Assembly (NCBI GenBank): GCA_038025085.1 | Contig: CM076151.1 | Location: 8,189,001 to 8,253,000 of the forward strand | Origin: Tetragonia tetragonoides | Lineage: Eukaryota > Streptophyta > Magnoliopsida > Caryophyllales > Aizoaceae | DNA: 64,000 nt | Direction: 5' to 3' | Shown here: positions 10,301 to 21,782 of the stretch, piece after piece | Layout: each line of letters starts with the position of its first letter | Numbering within the stretch: the stretch's first letter is position 1 | Position numbers and translations under genes: made by a program | The notes under the pieces: generated by a model | The model's database searches: none | What the model saw: the letters and a program-made list of their open reading frames with translations, nothing else | What the model was told of the DNA's origin: nothing

Positions 10301-13300
10301 AGCTTCAAAAGGGAAGGCTCAACGTTAACAGTTGGATCAAAATCAGAACAAATTTCCGCAACAGCAGGCATTAGAGGCCCCATAAAGTCTGCTCCACTCC
10401 TGCAAACACTGGTGTTATTGTCGGATCATCGAAATAAGTAATAATCTTTCAGTCCAAACAAAAATGTCCACTACCCTCTTACAGTAAAAGTAACATTCTC
10501 TCGCCATCCATCCAACAAGGAGTTCCGTTAAAATAAAGCATTAAGAATTGGGACATTTATGCTGGGAAGAAGAGACAAAATGGAATTTACATACAAGAGC
10601 TACACTACTGACTCTTCAAAGGATGCCAATACAAATTTCATTTAATAGATTAGAATTACCTTCCACTTTTGGACTCAGCAGCCAAACCCACATCGGAGCA
10701 CAACGAGAGCAAACGGTGGCGATAATCACATCGTAATTTATTTTCAGTAAGACCACGTGCAATCAGCAGAAAGGCTGCAGGCAGAGTCTAAAATGAAAAA
10801 CTAGTAAGCTTACACCAAAACCTAGTAAATGTGCAGAGGAACTTCAATCATATAACATCTTAACACCCCACAAGTCAGGAAGTACCTCAACACGCTCTGT
10901 AGTAGCTTCCTGGGCCACTGTTTTGCTCTCAGCAGATCCTACGTTGGACAACTTACTCAGATAGCTTCTCGTCAGAAGAACAACAGTTTCACGATAGGAC
11001 TTCTCAAATCCTAAGCTAGCTAATCGAGAAACAGCATCAAGAAGCTGCAGAATTTAAGAAAAACATGATACAAGAGTTCTGAAAAGTATTAACCATACTT
11101 ATGCCATTGACAAGAGATTTATTGTTTAAGAACAAGGATGTCATACACGAAGTCGCAATAAGCCAGGAGTTGAAGCTTCACCCTCCTCTAAGCTCTCAAC
11201 AAATAACGGCAATATCATGTCCACCACCTCTGGCTTTTTAACTAAAACGTTCAAATCAGCCAGCAACCGAATAACATTTAGCTGAACTGTGGGAACTTCT
11301 GGTTTTTCTTTCATAACCTGAAATTTTTTATTGCATATGAGCACAAGATGAATACAAGAGAAAAAGTGTGGATATCCCAGCATAGAGTTCACCGAAGTCG
11401 CAAAGTATCATCATTTCAGATGAGCAAGAAACCAATCAAATTAATTCAATTAAATTTGAAAGAACAAATAAACAGAATACTTCATCCTAAGTTCCAACTA
11501 TCTCAAAGCCAACACAACAACTTGAATATGAAACTGATAAGACTAAGATTAGGAACACTACCCCTACATTTTTGCCAGAATTCATTTCACGGGTATATCA
11601 GAAACAGCCTCTCGACAGAGAGGGCAGTATGGAGGACTTGCAGCGAACTCTCCTGGTTAAACCAGCCAACTCAATCATTGAACCACTAGAAAGGGTCTCA
11701 CAACACCAGCAAGCTAGCATAAAGAATCTGCAATATATCCCAACTTTTTACAAAATTCTTTCTCCCAGCTGCATTGTAAGTTTGTAACTCATCCACTTCC
11801 CACACATGTTACACAACCATGAACAAAAATGGTAACTGGAAAGTTTAATAAACATATATTGCATAAAGAATATGATAGTTGCTTTAGCGTATTCCTAAAG
11901 ACAGCTGTTATTCCAAAGATGAATGTAATTCCTTGTCCCTCGAAACATATGAATATTAAGGGAAAGGAATTTGTTGTTTTGTTATGTACAGTGATAAACA
12001 GAGATCTAAAGGCAACAGGAGGGCCTCACCCTCCATTTCAGAAGCCACATTTTCACCTATAATTGCAGCACACATCTTGACAAACAAAAATAACTGATGA
12101 CCAGTAACTCAAAACAAATCACCATATTCACCAAATGCCACAGATTATAAAGGCACAAAACTAGACAGCTCATAAAAGAAACCAAAATACTAAAGTAGCC
12201 AAGTAAAATCCTTGTGGATCAAGGTCAGTCTCCTTCACAAACATTTCATGAAAATTTCACACATCAGCATTTGCAAGCATCGAAATACTAAATCACCACT
12301 GTTGGATGAGCAAAATGATAACTCAGCCCTTAACCAATCAATAGAGCAATGCCAGAAATGCTTTTAAGTCTAGTATAGCTAACCTCTTCATCATAGTCAT
12401 TTCTCTCACGAATACAAGTTGCCAGGCCCAAGATGAACGTATCCACCGGAGCTCGATCCTTACTCCACCCATATTCTATAATATCACAGCTAGTTCTAAG
12501 GACACTCTCATACATGGCTCCCTGGCTGCTACCCCAAGTATCTGCCTGTCCAGAAAATAAAATATTACAACACAGAGCTTAATTTGGACATTTAGCCAAT
12601 GTACTTTGTAAAAAGGTATACCTGTGCACAAGCAGTGAGCACCACAGGTTTGAAGCGAATCAGTAAAACCCGAAGCAATCCTCCACGACTTATCGCTATC
12701 TGAGAAACTCTAGATAGCAAGCAACTGAAAAGTTCTTCACATAATCTCAACTTTCTCCAAACAGAAAGTAGACAGGCTTCAGCAGCTTCTACCATCAATG
12801 CAAGATTGTCAAGCAACAACCTCTTTCTGAGTTTCTCATCGGTCTCAAGAGGTGTAATACTTTCAATTTTTAAACTAGCCGCTGCCCGATAAGCAGACAA
12901 CTTTGCATTGACTCGGGCTTTCAATGATTGTCCATGTTCCGTACAGTCCCTCTTCCTTATCTGCAAACAAGACAAAACAAGCTCCCTTTCAACCCTTCCA
13001 TACTGTAATGTGATTTGATTCCCTTAACCACCTCCCCAATGTCAAAATATGCAACTCATTTATTCCCCTTATATAAGGTATGGATATCCTAGCTGGCCAT
13101 ATCAACAGGCAAACCGTATTTACAGCCATGATTAAATAGTTAATCACAGCCAATAACCAATGTGATTTAGTATTTCTAAGTTCTAACAGATAAAACTAGA
13201 ATGCCCTTAAAGTCTACTATATTCAGAGTATGGCACATTGATACAGACCAAAGTATAGCTTAGTTGAAGAATGTACCTTGAGAAAACCTGATAACGACCG

Positions 13301-14296
13301 AAGCTGCATCTTTGCAGCAGACCGCACTTGTTTTAAAAGCTCAGAATCAATGGTAACTTTATCCAAAATCTGCCCAAACAACTTAAAACTAATCTCCTGT
13401 CTCTCTAAGTTCTCAGAAGACTCCTCTTCAAATTTAGCAACCTGTTGTCTAATAAAAACCCCATAATCAGACCCCGGCCCAGTTTGATCAACCCCATTGC
13501 TCTTCCACCCAATGCTACCCACCCCATTCATCTCCGACACCCTAGACGACGCCGTGCTAGTAACATCATCAGCCACAACCCTCGAACCACCACCAGTGCC
13601 ACTCGACGAACCGGAGAGCTGACTAGCCTCATTCGAAGGGCTCACACTCGCACCATCGTTCGCCTGAAAATAGCTTACACTGGCCGGAGAACTCTGAAAC
13701 GACGACGCTCCTGATTGAGTAGCTAAATCTCTAGGTGAGAAAGGGTAACCAATGGCCAAATGCTCCAACAAAATTGTGACTATTTTCTCAGCATCAGACG
13801 TCGAAATTTCAGGAAAATTCTCCGATAATGCAATTAAAAAAACCCTAGATATCCCTAACTCATCAGAATTGTTATTACTACCATACGCATTGTTCAAAAC
13901 AGATACAACAATCTCACCGAAAAACTCAGCAACCTCGGTCGCAAACTCGGGTGATAATTCCGTCGCTTTAACGACATATTTGAAGAACTCAGCGTAGAAA
14001 TTGGAAATAGCATCAATGGCGAAAGATTGTGGCCAGAATGATGGTTGAAACGACGTCGTAATTGATCGAAGAAAGTTGAGGATCGTGGTTTGAGGACGAT
14101 AATCAAGAGATTCAGAGCATTGAGAGAGAAACCTAGCAATGGCGAGAATCGCATTGAGCTGAGATCGCGAAATTCTTGGAGATCCAGCGTTGAAAAACTC
14201 TGGCGAAGGACAACGGGAACAAATCCATATGATTTTTTCGTTGAATTGCGTAGGGTTTTTGGAAATCAAATCGCATAGCTCTGTTAGAGCTTCCAT
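7380..14296 (-). CDS. PI4KA1: Phosphatidylinositol 4-kinase alpha, 5' part (exons 1-9)
   Basis: This is the N-terminal 891 codons of a type III PI 4-kinase alpha, which makes PI4P at the plasma membrane. Exons on the complement: 14296-13277, 12960-12622, 12545-12384, 11317-11147, 11044-10886, 10787-10660, 10399-10093, 8148-7980, 7597-7380. All have GT-AG borders and the phases join without a break. The start MEALTELCDLI and blocks such as RRSRASGNEK-like and ISNGGILNG-like stretches match my recollection of the Arabidopsis protein (about 2,000 residues). Only the long helical N-terminal scaffold is in the window; the lipid-kinase domain lies beyond position 1. Exon 1 encodes 340 residues, including a Ser/Gly-rich low-complexity linker. 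Intron 7 (about 1.9 kb) holds a MITE-like element and intron 9 holds the LINE. The upstream start region (14,297-14,640) is CT-rich, as in many plant 5' UTRs. Confidence 0.93.
8518..8954. mobile_element. MITE-like element rich in GAGCTCGAGC words (intron 7 of PI4K alpha)
   Basis: The 437-bp unit begins GGGCTGTAAATGAG and ends CATATACAGCCC, so its ends are inverted repeats of about 13 bp with one or two mismatches. The interior is packed with degenerate GAGCTCG/CGAGCTC words on both strands and can fold extensively. The end sequence is of the hAT non-autonomous type. I could not find a clean 8-bp target duplication, so its edges may have decayed. It encodes no protein. Confidence 0.5.
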
Positions 14297-14640
14297 TTTA
14301 ATGGCGGAAAATTGGTTTTAGGGTTGGTTAATTGAATTTGGTGGATCGTATTCGTATCAATTGAAAAAGATGTTGAATTCAAATGGAGAGAATTAGGGTT
14401 TAGAGAGGAGATCGTTGGGAATGGTGAGATGAGGTCATTGAAATGTCACGTCGTTGTGGTCTCTGAGTCTCTCTCTTGTGTCACAGTCTGTTGCCATTTT
14501 TTCCTTTCTCTGTCCGTCGTATGGTGTTTTGAGACTTAAAATTTGTTTTTTTGGACGGACAGGGGGGAGAGGGAGACGGAAGAGGAGGAGAGAGAATGAG
14601 AGAAAGAGTGTGTGTCTTGTGAATGAGGGGCACGATGTGA
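14297..14640 (-). promoter_or_regulatory. Probable 5' UTR and promoter-proximal region of PI4K alpha
   Basis: The region directly upstream of the PI4K alpha ATG. On the minus strand it is CT-rich (runs of CTCTCT and TTTCTC around 14,560-14,620), typical of plant leaders. Short frames on both strands here look like nothing known. The transcription start cannot be fixed from sequence. Confidence 0.4.
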
Positions 14641-15149
14641 GGTAAAAGACTGAAGAGATTCTTCCATGCGAGCAAAAATTTGGGTTGATAGATACCAATT
14701 ACTATGCGAGTTCGAATTCTATATTTGTTTCACTTAGACTTGGCAAAACTATTCATTTCGGTCTTTTGATTGATTCATGAAATATTTGATTCTAGAGATG
14801 TTATGTGCAATCTTACCTTAAAACTGTAATTTGTACCCTCTAATTATATAAATGCAATCTCAGAGTGAGGCTCTATATAGCACCCCTTTTTGATTCAATT
14901 TTTAGTCAGTTCAGGTTACATCCACTTTTATTATTGTTGAGGTTTGAGTCGAATATGCTGAGGGGTATTTTTGAAGATCTCGGGACTCTTTTATAGTTGA
15001 AGATAATAACACTCATTGAATTAGAAAGAGACAACAGTTTTATGCGTAGAGGACTTCTACAAAGAGACAACTTCTTACTCTTGCCCATTTATGCCGGCTT
15101 CCTTAGCTTTTTCAAAAAAATAAAAATAATAAGACAATTTCTATATTCT

Positions 15150-15560
15150 TGTAGGATATTTTGGGGGGTTTTCTAATGGCATGTAATTACCTAGGAATAT
15201 GTAATTAGGAAATTAGTATCCTATATATCAAGATGTGATTCCTATGGAGAGGGATACTCTTAGGGGGAGAGAGAGTCACCAAGTAACGGGACAATGGGGC
15301 AACATTGGGGGCGCACCATGGATGGTGGGCGTCAAGGAAAACATATGGCATGCCTAAACCATGGCATGGAGCGAGGGTATCACTTTGTCATATTGTTAAT
15401 TATGTGGTTGATTAATCATAATACGTTTTTGTGGATCGTAGATGTAGGCCATTAGATTGGTGTCAAACCACGTTAAATTGTTGTGATGTTCTTTCTTATC
15501 AATTGCTTACATTTTTTATCTCCAACTTGGATTGATGAACTATCGTAAAATTTCCCAACA
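15150..15560 (-). mobile_element. Solo-LTR-like piece of a Copia-type retrotransposon
   Basis: Read on the minus strand, the block starts TGTTGGGAAATTTTACGA and ends CCTACA, the TG...CA form of an LTR. The inner stretch with AACGTGGTTTGACACC and CCTACATC resembles the leader region of many plant Copia LTRs. The flanking 5-mers differ (ATTCT against ATCGC), so no target duplication supports it, and no polyprotein remains nearby. This is a decayed or truncated LTR at best. Confidence 0.4.
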
Positions 15561-16400
15561 ATCGCCAATATGTTAATTGATCGTATTATTGTGAATATGT
15601 TTATTATGCTTCCTTGAATTCATATTGAGTGTAAAAAAAATTCCGCCAGCTTAATCGTATCATATCTATTTCTTGGCTTCGGAACAACTATATCTAAAGT
15701 TGGATTGGGTTATATTAGTGAAAAGTGAGAATTATTATTTTGTTCAAGTGAGCTAGGCAGATCTGTAAAAAATTTACATACTGTTATATATAAATTAGGG
15801 AAGGGGGAAATCAAAATAATTGATCCAATATACTTACACTTAAGGTCTCAATCATAAATCACTAGGCGAAGACATCATTGATACATGAGAACGAGGTAGT
15901 ACATAGCAAAGTAGCGGAAATTGCCCTTGTCCAAACAAATAACTCAAGTTCAAGTTTTATTTCCCTAAATAGATGTAGGCTTTCTTGCCTTTGGAAGATA
16001 AGGGGGTCCAAGTAAATCATTCCTAGTAATAAATTATGACAATGACAAAGGAACGTGACCACAATGAAGGTTGGAACCAAGTAATAATGGAGGGTGGGAG
16101 TTGAGATTAATACCGGAGAGCAACATTGAGCTGATAGATTTAGAGATGAGAATTATTTTCCTAATTTCTCACAAAATCACAACTAAATATTTGAAAATAC
16201 GTCAACGAAAATTATTATTATGGGGATCGGGTCCTAAGCATTTATTGTGTGGACATTAGTGAGTTGATTGAGAGGTTGGTAGTACTAGTATTACGTGGCC
16301 ATCTATTTGTCACCAATAGAAGTAATTTGCCGTACTTGGTTGTGCCTATGATGAGAGGGTGAGGATTGAGGATAAAGATATTAAAGCTTAATTATTTATA

Positions 16401-17196
16401 TCATATATATATATATATATATATATAACTGGGTCCTTTTTCGTGTGGTGCCGATACGTGGGATGCCACGTAGGCGCGCCACGTCGTATGACCATGACAC
16501 GTAAGCCGATACGTAAGCTTAAACATGCCACATAGCATACCACATCATCCATCATTAATGGCTTATCATTAGTTAACTTAATACATATTTATTAGCATAT
16601 TTCTAAATTACAAAATAAAATAACATTAGTTACGCAAGTCAAAAGATTATAATTCTGACTCCGTTGAATTGGATTTGAAAAACACTTCAAAATGAGATAT
16701 GTATGTATATGTGTACGATAAAAGTTCGGTCATTTCCATGTGGCCGTAAATGTCACATCAGAGGGAATGTTCGTGTGAATATGATACATAAACGCCACAC
16801 GTGCACAACTATCTCACGTAGTTTTAGTTGTGCGGTATAAAATGAGCATGGTATCAAACTTTTAGTACAAATATACTGTTATTGCAGAATGAGTTTATTC
16901 TTCTTTTTATCATTAATTGAATTACTTATTAAAATAGTGTACATATATTGGTTTTACTCTCTATCTATATTTAGTCCAATCTCATTACAAATAAAGGTGG
17001 AATTAAAATATTATTTATTTAATAATTATTATGATGCATAATATGAATAGAAATCTTTGCAAAAATAAATCAAAATAAAATATATTTTTATTAATAATAT
17101 TAATAATTTTACTTCTAATTTTTTAAGCATTTTATTATTAAATATGTTCATTAAATTATTTAACGATCCCGTATAAAGTATGGGGATAAAACCTAG
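16401..17196. mobile_element. Non-autonomous Helitron candidate
   Basis: The 5' end reads A|TCATATATAT, a TC end after an A, running into a long AT dinucleotide tract (to about 16,427). The 3' end is CTAG|T at 17,193-17,197. Eight bases before it lies a hairpin at 17,168-17,184: a 7-bp stem of CCCGTAT with GTATGGG (two G-T wobbles) and an AAA loop. TC...hairpin...CTRR inserted between A and T is the Helitron signature. There is no terminal inverted repeat or target duplication, also as expected. The 796-bp body holds no Rep/helicase frame, so it would depend on another element. Confidence 0.55.
16403..16427. repeat. (AT)n microsatellite
   Basis: An uninterrupted AT dinucleotide tract of about 12 units. 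It lies right behind the proposed Helitron 5' end. Confidence 0.9.
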
Positions 17197-17491
17197 TTAT
17201 TATTGTATAGATTAAAATGACAATAAAATAGAACAACTTAGATATATATTAATTAACATATAGGATAATTATGATAAACATGCGTAGGATCCGTTGAGTA
17301 AACCAAGGTATACAATCATTATTTAAAATACATTATTTAAAAGAATGATATATCGATTTAAAAAAAGAACTAATTCAAATATAACAAAACCAAATAAGTC
17401 ATGATACATGAGTTTTAACTTAAATCGGAATACAATTATATACAATCTTTGCATGTTGGCAATTAATATCAAACAAAGTTATATATGTACT

Positions 17492-17967
17492 CAAGGCCGT
17501 CCCTGAGATATTGGAGGCCCTGTGCTAAATAAAAAAATTAGGCCTCAGCCCCAATAATGTTCTAAAGGCTCTGAAGTGAGATAAAAGTGAAGACCCCCTA
17601 AAATATCAATAGCACTTTGAACGAAAAAAAACCAAACAAAAGCATTTAACTATTATGTTTTTTTTTAAATTATAAGGAAAAAAAAAATTAAGGTTGGAGT
17701 TAGGTTATATGTCTACCTCCAAAAAATAAAAGAAATCTAAGTTAAAGCAATTCCACATAAATTTGACAGACAATAGGCTTGATCCTGAGTTGAATGGAAG
17801 GGGCCCAATACTTTCAGTCATCATTTTAAACCACTTAATCACCCTTTAAGTCTTGCTTCTTACCCATAGCATTTTGTATATATAGCAAACTTTTCTTCCA
17901 TTTTGGGCCTCTTGTTTTATGGGGGCTGTGTGCCGTGGCACAGGTTGCACGCCCTAGGGACGGCCTC
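17492..17967. mobile_element. hAT-type MITE with GGCCGTCCCT terminal inverted repeats
   Basis: The 476-bp element begins CAAGGCCGTCCCTGAG and ends CTAGGGACGGCCTC, giving matching inverted ends with the core GGCCGTCCCT. It is flanked by TATGTAC at 17,484-17,490 and 17,968-17,974, consistent with the 7-8 bp duplication of hAT elements. Inner parts carry repeated GGCCT and GGGGGCTGTG blocks. It has no transposase frame. The end sequence is of a common plant hAT form (CARGGCCGTCC). Confidence 0.75.
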
Positions 17968-18490
17968 TATGTACGCAATATATATGTTCAAAACTTGGTT
18001 TGCTTGCCCTGCCCAAAATGGTTTCAAATCTTTAACATGAAGCTGCCAAAATATTGTTAAGAATAACCGCAATGAGTGATAAAATAAGATAGGATCTCAA
18101 CTCTCAAGCAATTTGCAAAGTGGTTAAGCTTTCCCTAGTCCTAGATACCACCAATTTGCTTTTAGCTTAACTCAGAAGTATACAAAATTAATTCACCAAA
18201 ACAGGAGAATTGTGGGGCTGGGAGGGCTTTAGGGAGCACGTGATTTTCAAAGAATCAGAAAACGATATTACAAATTTTAATTAATTTGACATTTTTGTTA
18301 CATGAAGTTATCTCAATTGTCAACCAATAGGAACTTGACATGTGGTTACTTTCAAAAACAAAAGAAAATACTCCTCTCTAAGGCGGTAACTTTTAACCCG
18401 AAACAAAAGGCACGTTATAAAGATTTGGACCATTTTACTCTTAAAAAGTTATAACTTATAACCTTTTTTTTTTTTTTTAATGATTACAAT

Positions 18491-18670
18491 TAGATTTGGC
18501 AATTGGGCATACGTGTTGGGTCAATTCGGATTTGGGTTATTAACAGATCGGGTTAATATCGGTTTAATATCGGGTTTCGGTCGGGTTATTACTTCGGGTT
18601 CGAGCATTTTCAGATCAGATTCGATCGAGTTTGTAGCGGAACAAATTCGGGTTGGTTTTTGCCAACCCTA
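18491..18670. mobile_element. 180-bp hAT-type MITE
   Basis: The ends TAGATTTGGCAA and TTGCCAACCCTA are inverted repeats (10 of 12 positions match). The flanks are ATTACAAT (18,483-18,490) and ATTACAAC (18,671-18,678), a 7 of 8 target duplication. The interior is a degenerate string of GGGTT/TCGGG words. It encodes no credible protein. Confidence 0.7.
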
Positions 18671-20270
18671 ATTACAACCTCACCTTCATTCTTTTTTAAT
18701 CTATACTGTTACTTTCATCTATCTCGTCAAATGAGACTGTTGTCTTACCCAAAAAAACATGTTTTTTCGTAAATGTAATATTTATTTATTTATTTATGAA
18801 CTCTTATTAGATTGAGTAAAACATGGTAATTTTTTCTAAAAATATTCTAGAATTATTCTAGTTTAGTTTGTCGAACATATATACAATAGTTTGTTGAGTT
18901 TGTTATTACTCTACTTGTTTTCAGAAATAGTGTGTGTAATAATTTTTTTTTAAAAAAAATAGTGTTGTACTATTTATCTAGATTTAACGGCAAATCTTAC
19001 TGGATAAGCTAATAGTAAAAAAAATGATGTATTTTTTAATTGATAAAAGAAAAAAGCAAAATGGGTAGAATTATGACTTGCCTCCCAAGTATCTATTTCA
19101 AAAACTATATAAGTAGAACATTCTTCCTCATTATGTCAAAGTACTACTCCAAAGAGCTGAGCTATCAAACTGATCCATACTTGTTTTCTCATTTGATCCA
19201 GGACAAATATAGCTACCTGACAATCAAGTCCAAAACCAGGTTTGTTCCTTTCCATCTTTCACTTTCATCAAACTTCCCATGATCATATATGTGGATTAAA
19301 ACAACATTCTCTATTTCTATATTTGTTGGTTATGGTTAATTAATTATTAACACATTTACTGTAAATATCTAGTTCAAATATTGTGGTAGCTAAGTTCCTA
19401 GATCTTATACTCAACTCATGAAATTCCTATTGACGGATGGAAATTTTAATATGTGCCTGATGAAAGAAATACAATGATATAGCTTGGTTGGCCTTCATTT
19501 CATCAATGGGTGTAATTCGCTATTTTGTCTTATGTCACTCTATATCGATGAAACATCCTGCATATATTTTATCTTAAATTTTCTCGGCAGTGAGAAGTTA
19601 AACCTCTTTTGCTTCTTTGATTACGGCAAAGAGTCATGATAATCAATTATATAATACAGTACAAAAAACTTGTATATGACAGACTTGTGGGTTATTAGGA
19701 CCTTGATCTCACATTTTCCCGGCCCCTATACTCTCTTGTTCTCTATCCTTTATCTTTCCTATGTCTTTATGAGATAGATTTACCCCACACAAAATCTTTT
19801 TGATCGAGATCAGTTAAAACTCAGTTCACTAGATCGAGATATGGTACTTGGTTCGTTACGAGCTCATCTAGCTATAGTGCCGACATGCCGTGAACAGAAA
19901 GCTGTCAAAAAGCTTTTTAACCACTCAAAAGAAGTTTAAAAACAACATGGGGTTATTTTGAGAAATTCCCACAAAGCAAGCTGTAACCTGTTGGTCATTT
20001 GATGGGCAAATTCCCCACGTTTACCATCTGCACGCTCCTCTCTCATCTATTGTCACTGTTGTAACTTACTGTATAATCTTACTCCGAAAGCTTTGCCTTT
20101 TTCAAGTCTCCTCAGGGCTTCCATTTCACATTAGCCTACAAATCATTATGTCTATATACGGTATATCGTATTCTAGGTGTTTTTGAGCTCCAAGAATGTG
20201 TTATTCTTGTAGCGGTGGTTTATAATTTAGTTTAGGAGCGTCTTCTACTTCTACTTCTTCTTCTCCTTTA

Positions 20271-20428
20271 AAGTTGATTACTACAAAGACTTGGAAGACT
20301 GTTTAGGTGTTATTCAAGTGGATGCACTTATTGATTTTGGTACATTCTAAAGTTGATTACTATGTAGATTTGGAAGACCGTTTAGGTGTTATCCGATTGG
20401 ATGCACTTATCGGCTTTGGTACATTATA
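20271..20428. repeat. 79-bp tandem duplication, diverged
   Basis: Two neighbouring copies (20,271-20,349 and 20,350-20,428) share AAGTTGATTACTA, TTGGAAGACnGTTTAGGTG, GATGCACTTAT and TTTGGTACATT, with about a dozen differences. Each copy keeps an open frame, but 79 is not a multiple of three, so the two are out of phase and a stop lies between them. The function is unknown. Confidence 0.75.
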
Positions 20429-20623
20429 TGCAAAGCAGTTTTATGATAACTCTGAAAATAACTTCTTTTTCCTTTTCCTCAAAATATAATATCTTTAGTT
20501 CAATAGTAACACTTTTTTGTTCAAATGTAATCATAGTGTCACGGTGAAATTGTCTTATATGAGTTTTTATACATGACATATTCTGAGATAACATTTCGCT
20601 CATTTAAGTAAGTTGAAATTCTC

Positions 20624-20793
20624 GACCAAGAAGCATTTGCCTCAATGGCTATTCTCTCACCTTGGTGGGGTGGGTGGGGAGTGAGGGGTCATTTATTGTA
20701 CACCCAACTCTGATCCAGTTCGAGATGGATTGGACTTCTGGGTTCGAGATGGATCGGATTGGGTAGAGGCCCGTTCTTACCATAAAAAAAAAA
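20624..20793 (+). mobile_element. Short A-tailed retroposon (SINE-like)
   Basis: A 170-bp unit that ends in about 12 A residues and is flanked by a perfect 14-bp repeat, AAGTTGAAATTCTC, at 20,610-20,623 and 20,794-20,807. Target-primed insertion is therefore clear. A GGGTTCGAGAT stretch resembles a tRNA B box and an upstream TGGCTATTCTC could be a worn A box, so a tRNA-derived SINE is likely. The family is not recognised. Confidence 0.72.
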
Positions 20794-21316
20794 AAGTTGA
20801 AATTCTCAAAAAAATTATTTACTAGTTACTGAGAAGTACGCAAATTACAAAAAAAAAAAAACTCATATGATGCGGCCTCAAACGTGATATCACCTCAAAC
20901 AAGTGCAATGTTAAAAGTTTCATCTACAGCCGAAAATATCCATTTTGGACAGCCGAAAGTACATAACGGTTCGAGATTTGATTGCAAAAAATTTGTAGGA
21001 TATACATACGTATAACTGTATCTTGCATCCTTTGGCGCGTTAAAAACTTTGAAGAGAGAGAAAGCTAGATAATCTACAGAGAGAATGAGAGAAAGATTAC
21101 ATACATATACATTGCTTCCCGCGTTTCCCATCTCTCTCTTCTTTGTAGCCACCTATCCAATATCCATCCTTTCCTCACTTTCTTCTTAATGCGTGCAAGC
21201 CATTCTTTAATCTCAATACATACACCTCCTCTTCTCTTGGTCTCACCCCCATTTTTCTTGGCTTATAACGGTTTTAATTCTCTGCAAGCTTCATCAACCT
21301 TCTTTGCCCTCAATTT

Positions 21317-21321
<5 letters not shown>

Positions 21322-21367
<46 letters not shown>
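21322..21367 (+). repeat. (CT)n microsatellite in the leader of the UPF0496 gene
   Basis: About 22 uninterrupted TC units in the expected 5' UTR, 400 bases before the ATG. CT tracts are common in plant leaders and near transcription starts. Confidence 0.9.
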
Positions 21368-21369
<2 letters not shown>

Positions 21370-21782
21370 ATTTATTTTGATTTGTTTTATCTAAAGCCTA
21401 ACATTTATCCAATTTCTGAGTTCTCATCACTAAGATTATCACAACAAAAATATCTAAGTCCTTTTTTTTTTGTCTTATCCTGTCTTCTGTGTTGTTAAAA
21501 GATCTCAACTTTCTGGGGTTCTTGGCATTTTGTCATCTGGGTTTGGTTCTTTTGTTCTTTATTGAACTGGGTTTTGATCAAATTACCAAATCTTGTATTC
21601 TGTTCTGAGAAATTTCAAATTTGCTATTAAGAGCACTTCTGGGTTCTGCTCTATTTGGTGAAATTCATGGTCTTTCTATAGGTGAGAATTATTTGAAGTG
21701 CAAAATTTTAAGTTCTCTTTCATTTTGGGTTGATTTTGATTATATTTCTTCATTTCTGTTTTTTAGATTGAAATTTGCAGCT

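Larger units (their letters stand above)
14641..21300. other. Intergenic spacer with transposon pieces
   Basis: About 6.7 kb of AT-rich DNA between PI4K alpha and the UPF0496 gene. Separate entries list an LTR-like piece, a Helitron-like element, two MITEs, a 79-bp tandem duplication and a retroposon. Short frames at 15,862-16,080 (minus), 16,071-16,259 and 19,040-19,282 (plus) resemble no family I recognise and have no supporting structure. I see no host gene here. Confidence 0.6.

Noticed and set aside
17484..17974. Reading this block as part of a gene with a GGCC-rich exon
   Set aside because: The inverted ends and target duplication explain it as a MITE, and no frame is conserved.
21621..21782. 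Upstream extension of the UPF0496 frame
   Set aside because: It contains a likely 5' UTR intron (donor GTGAGA near 21,681, acceptor TTTGCAG before the ATG), and the family begins at MGG.
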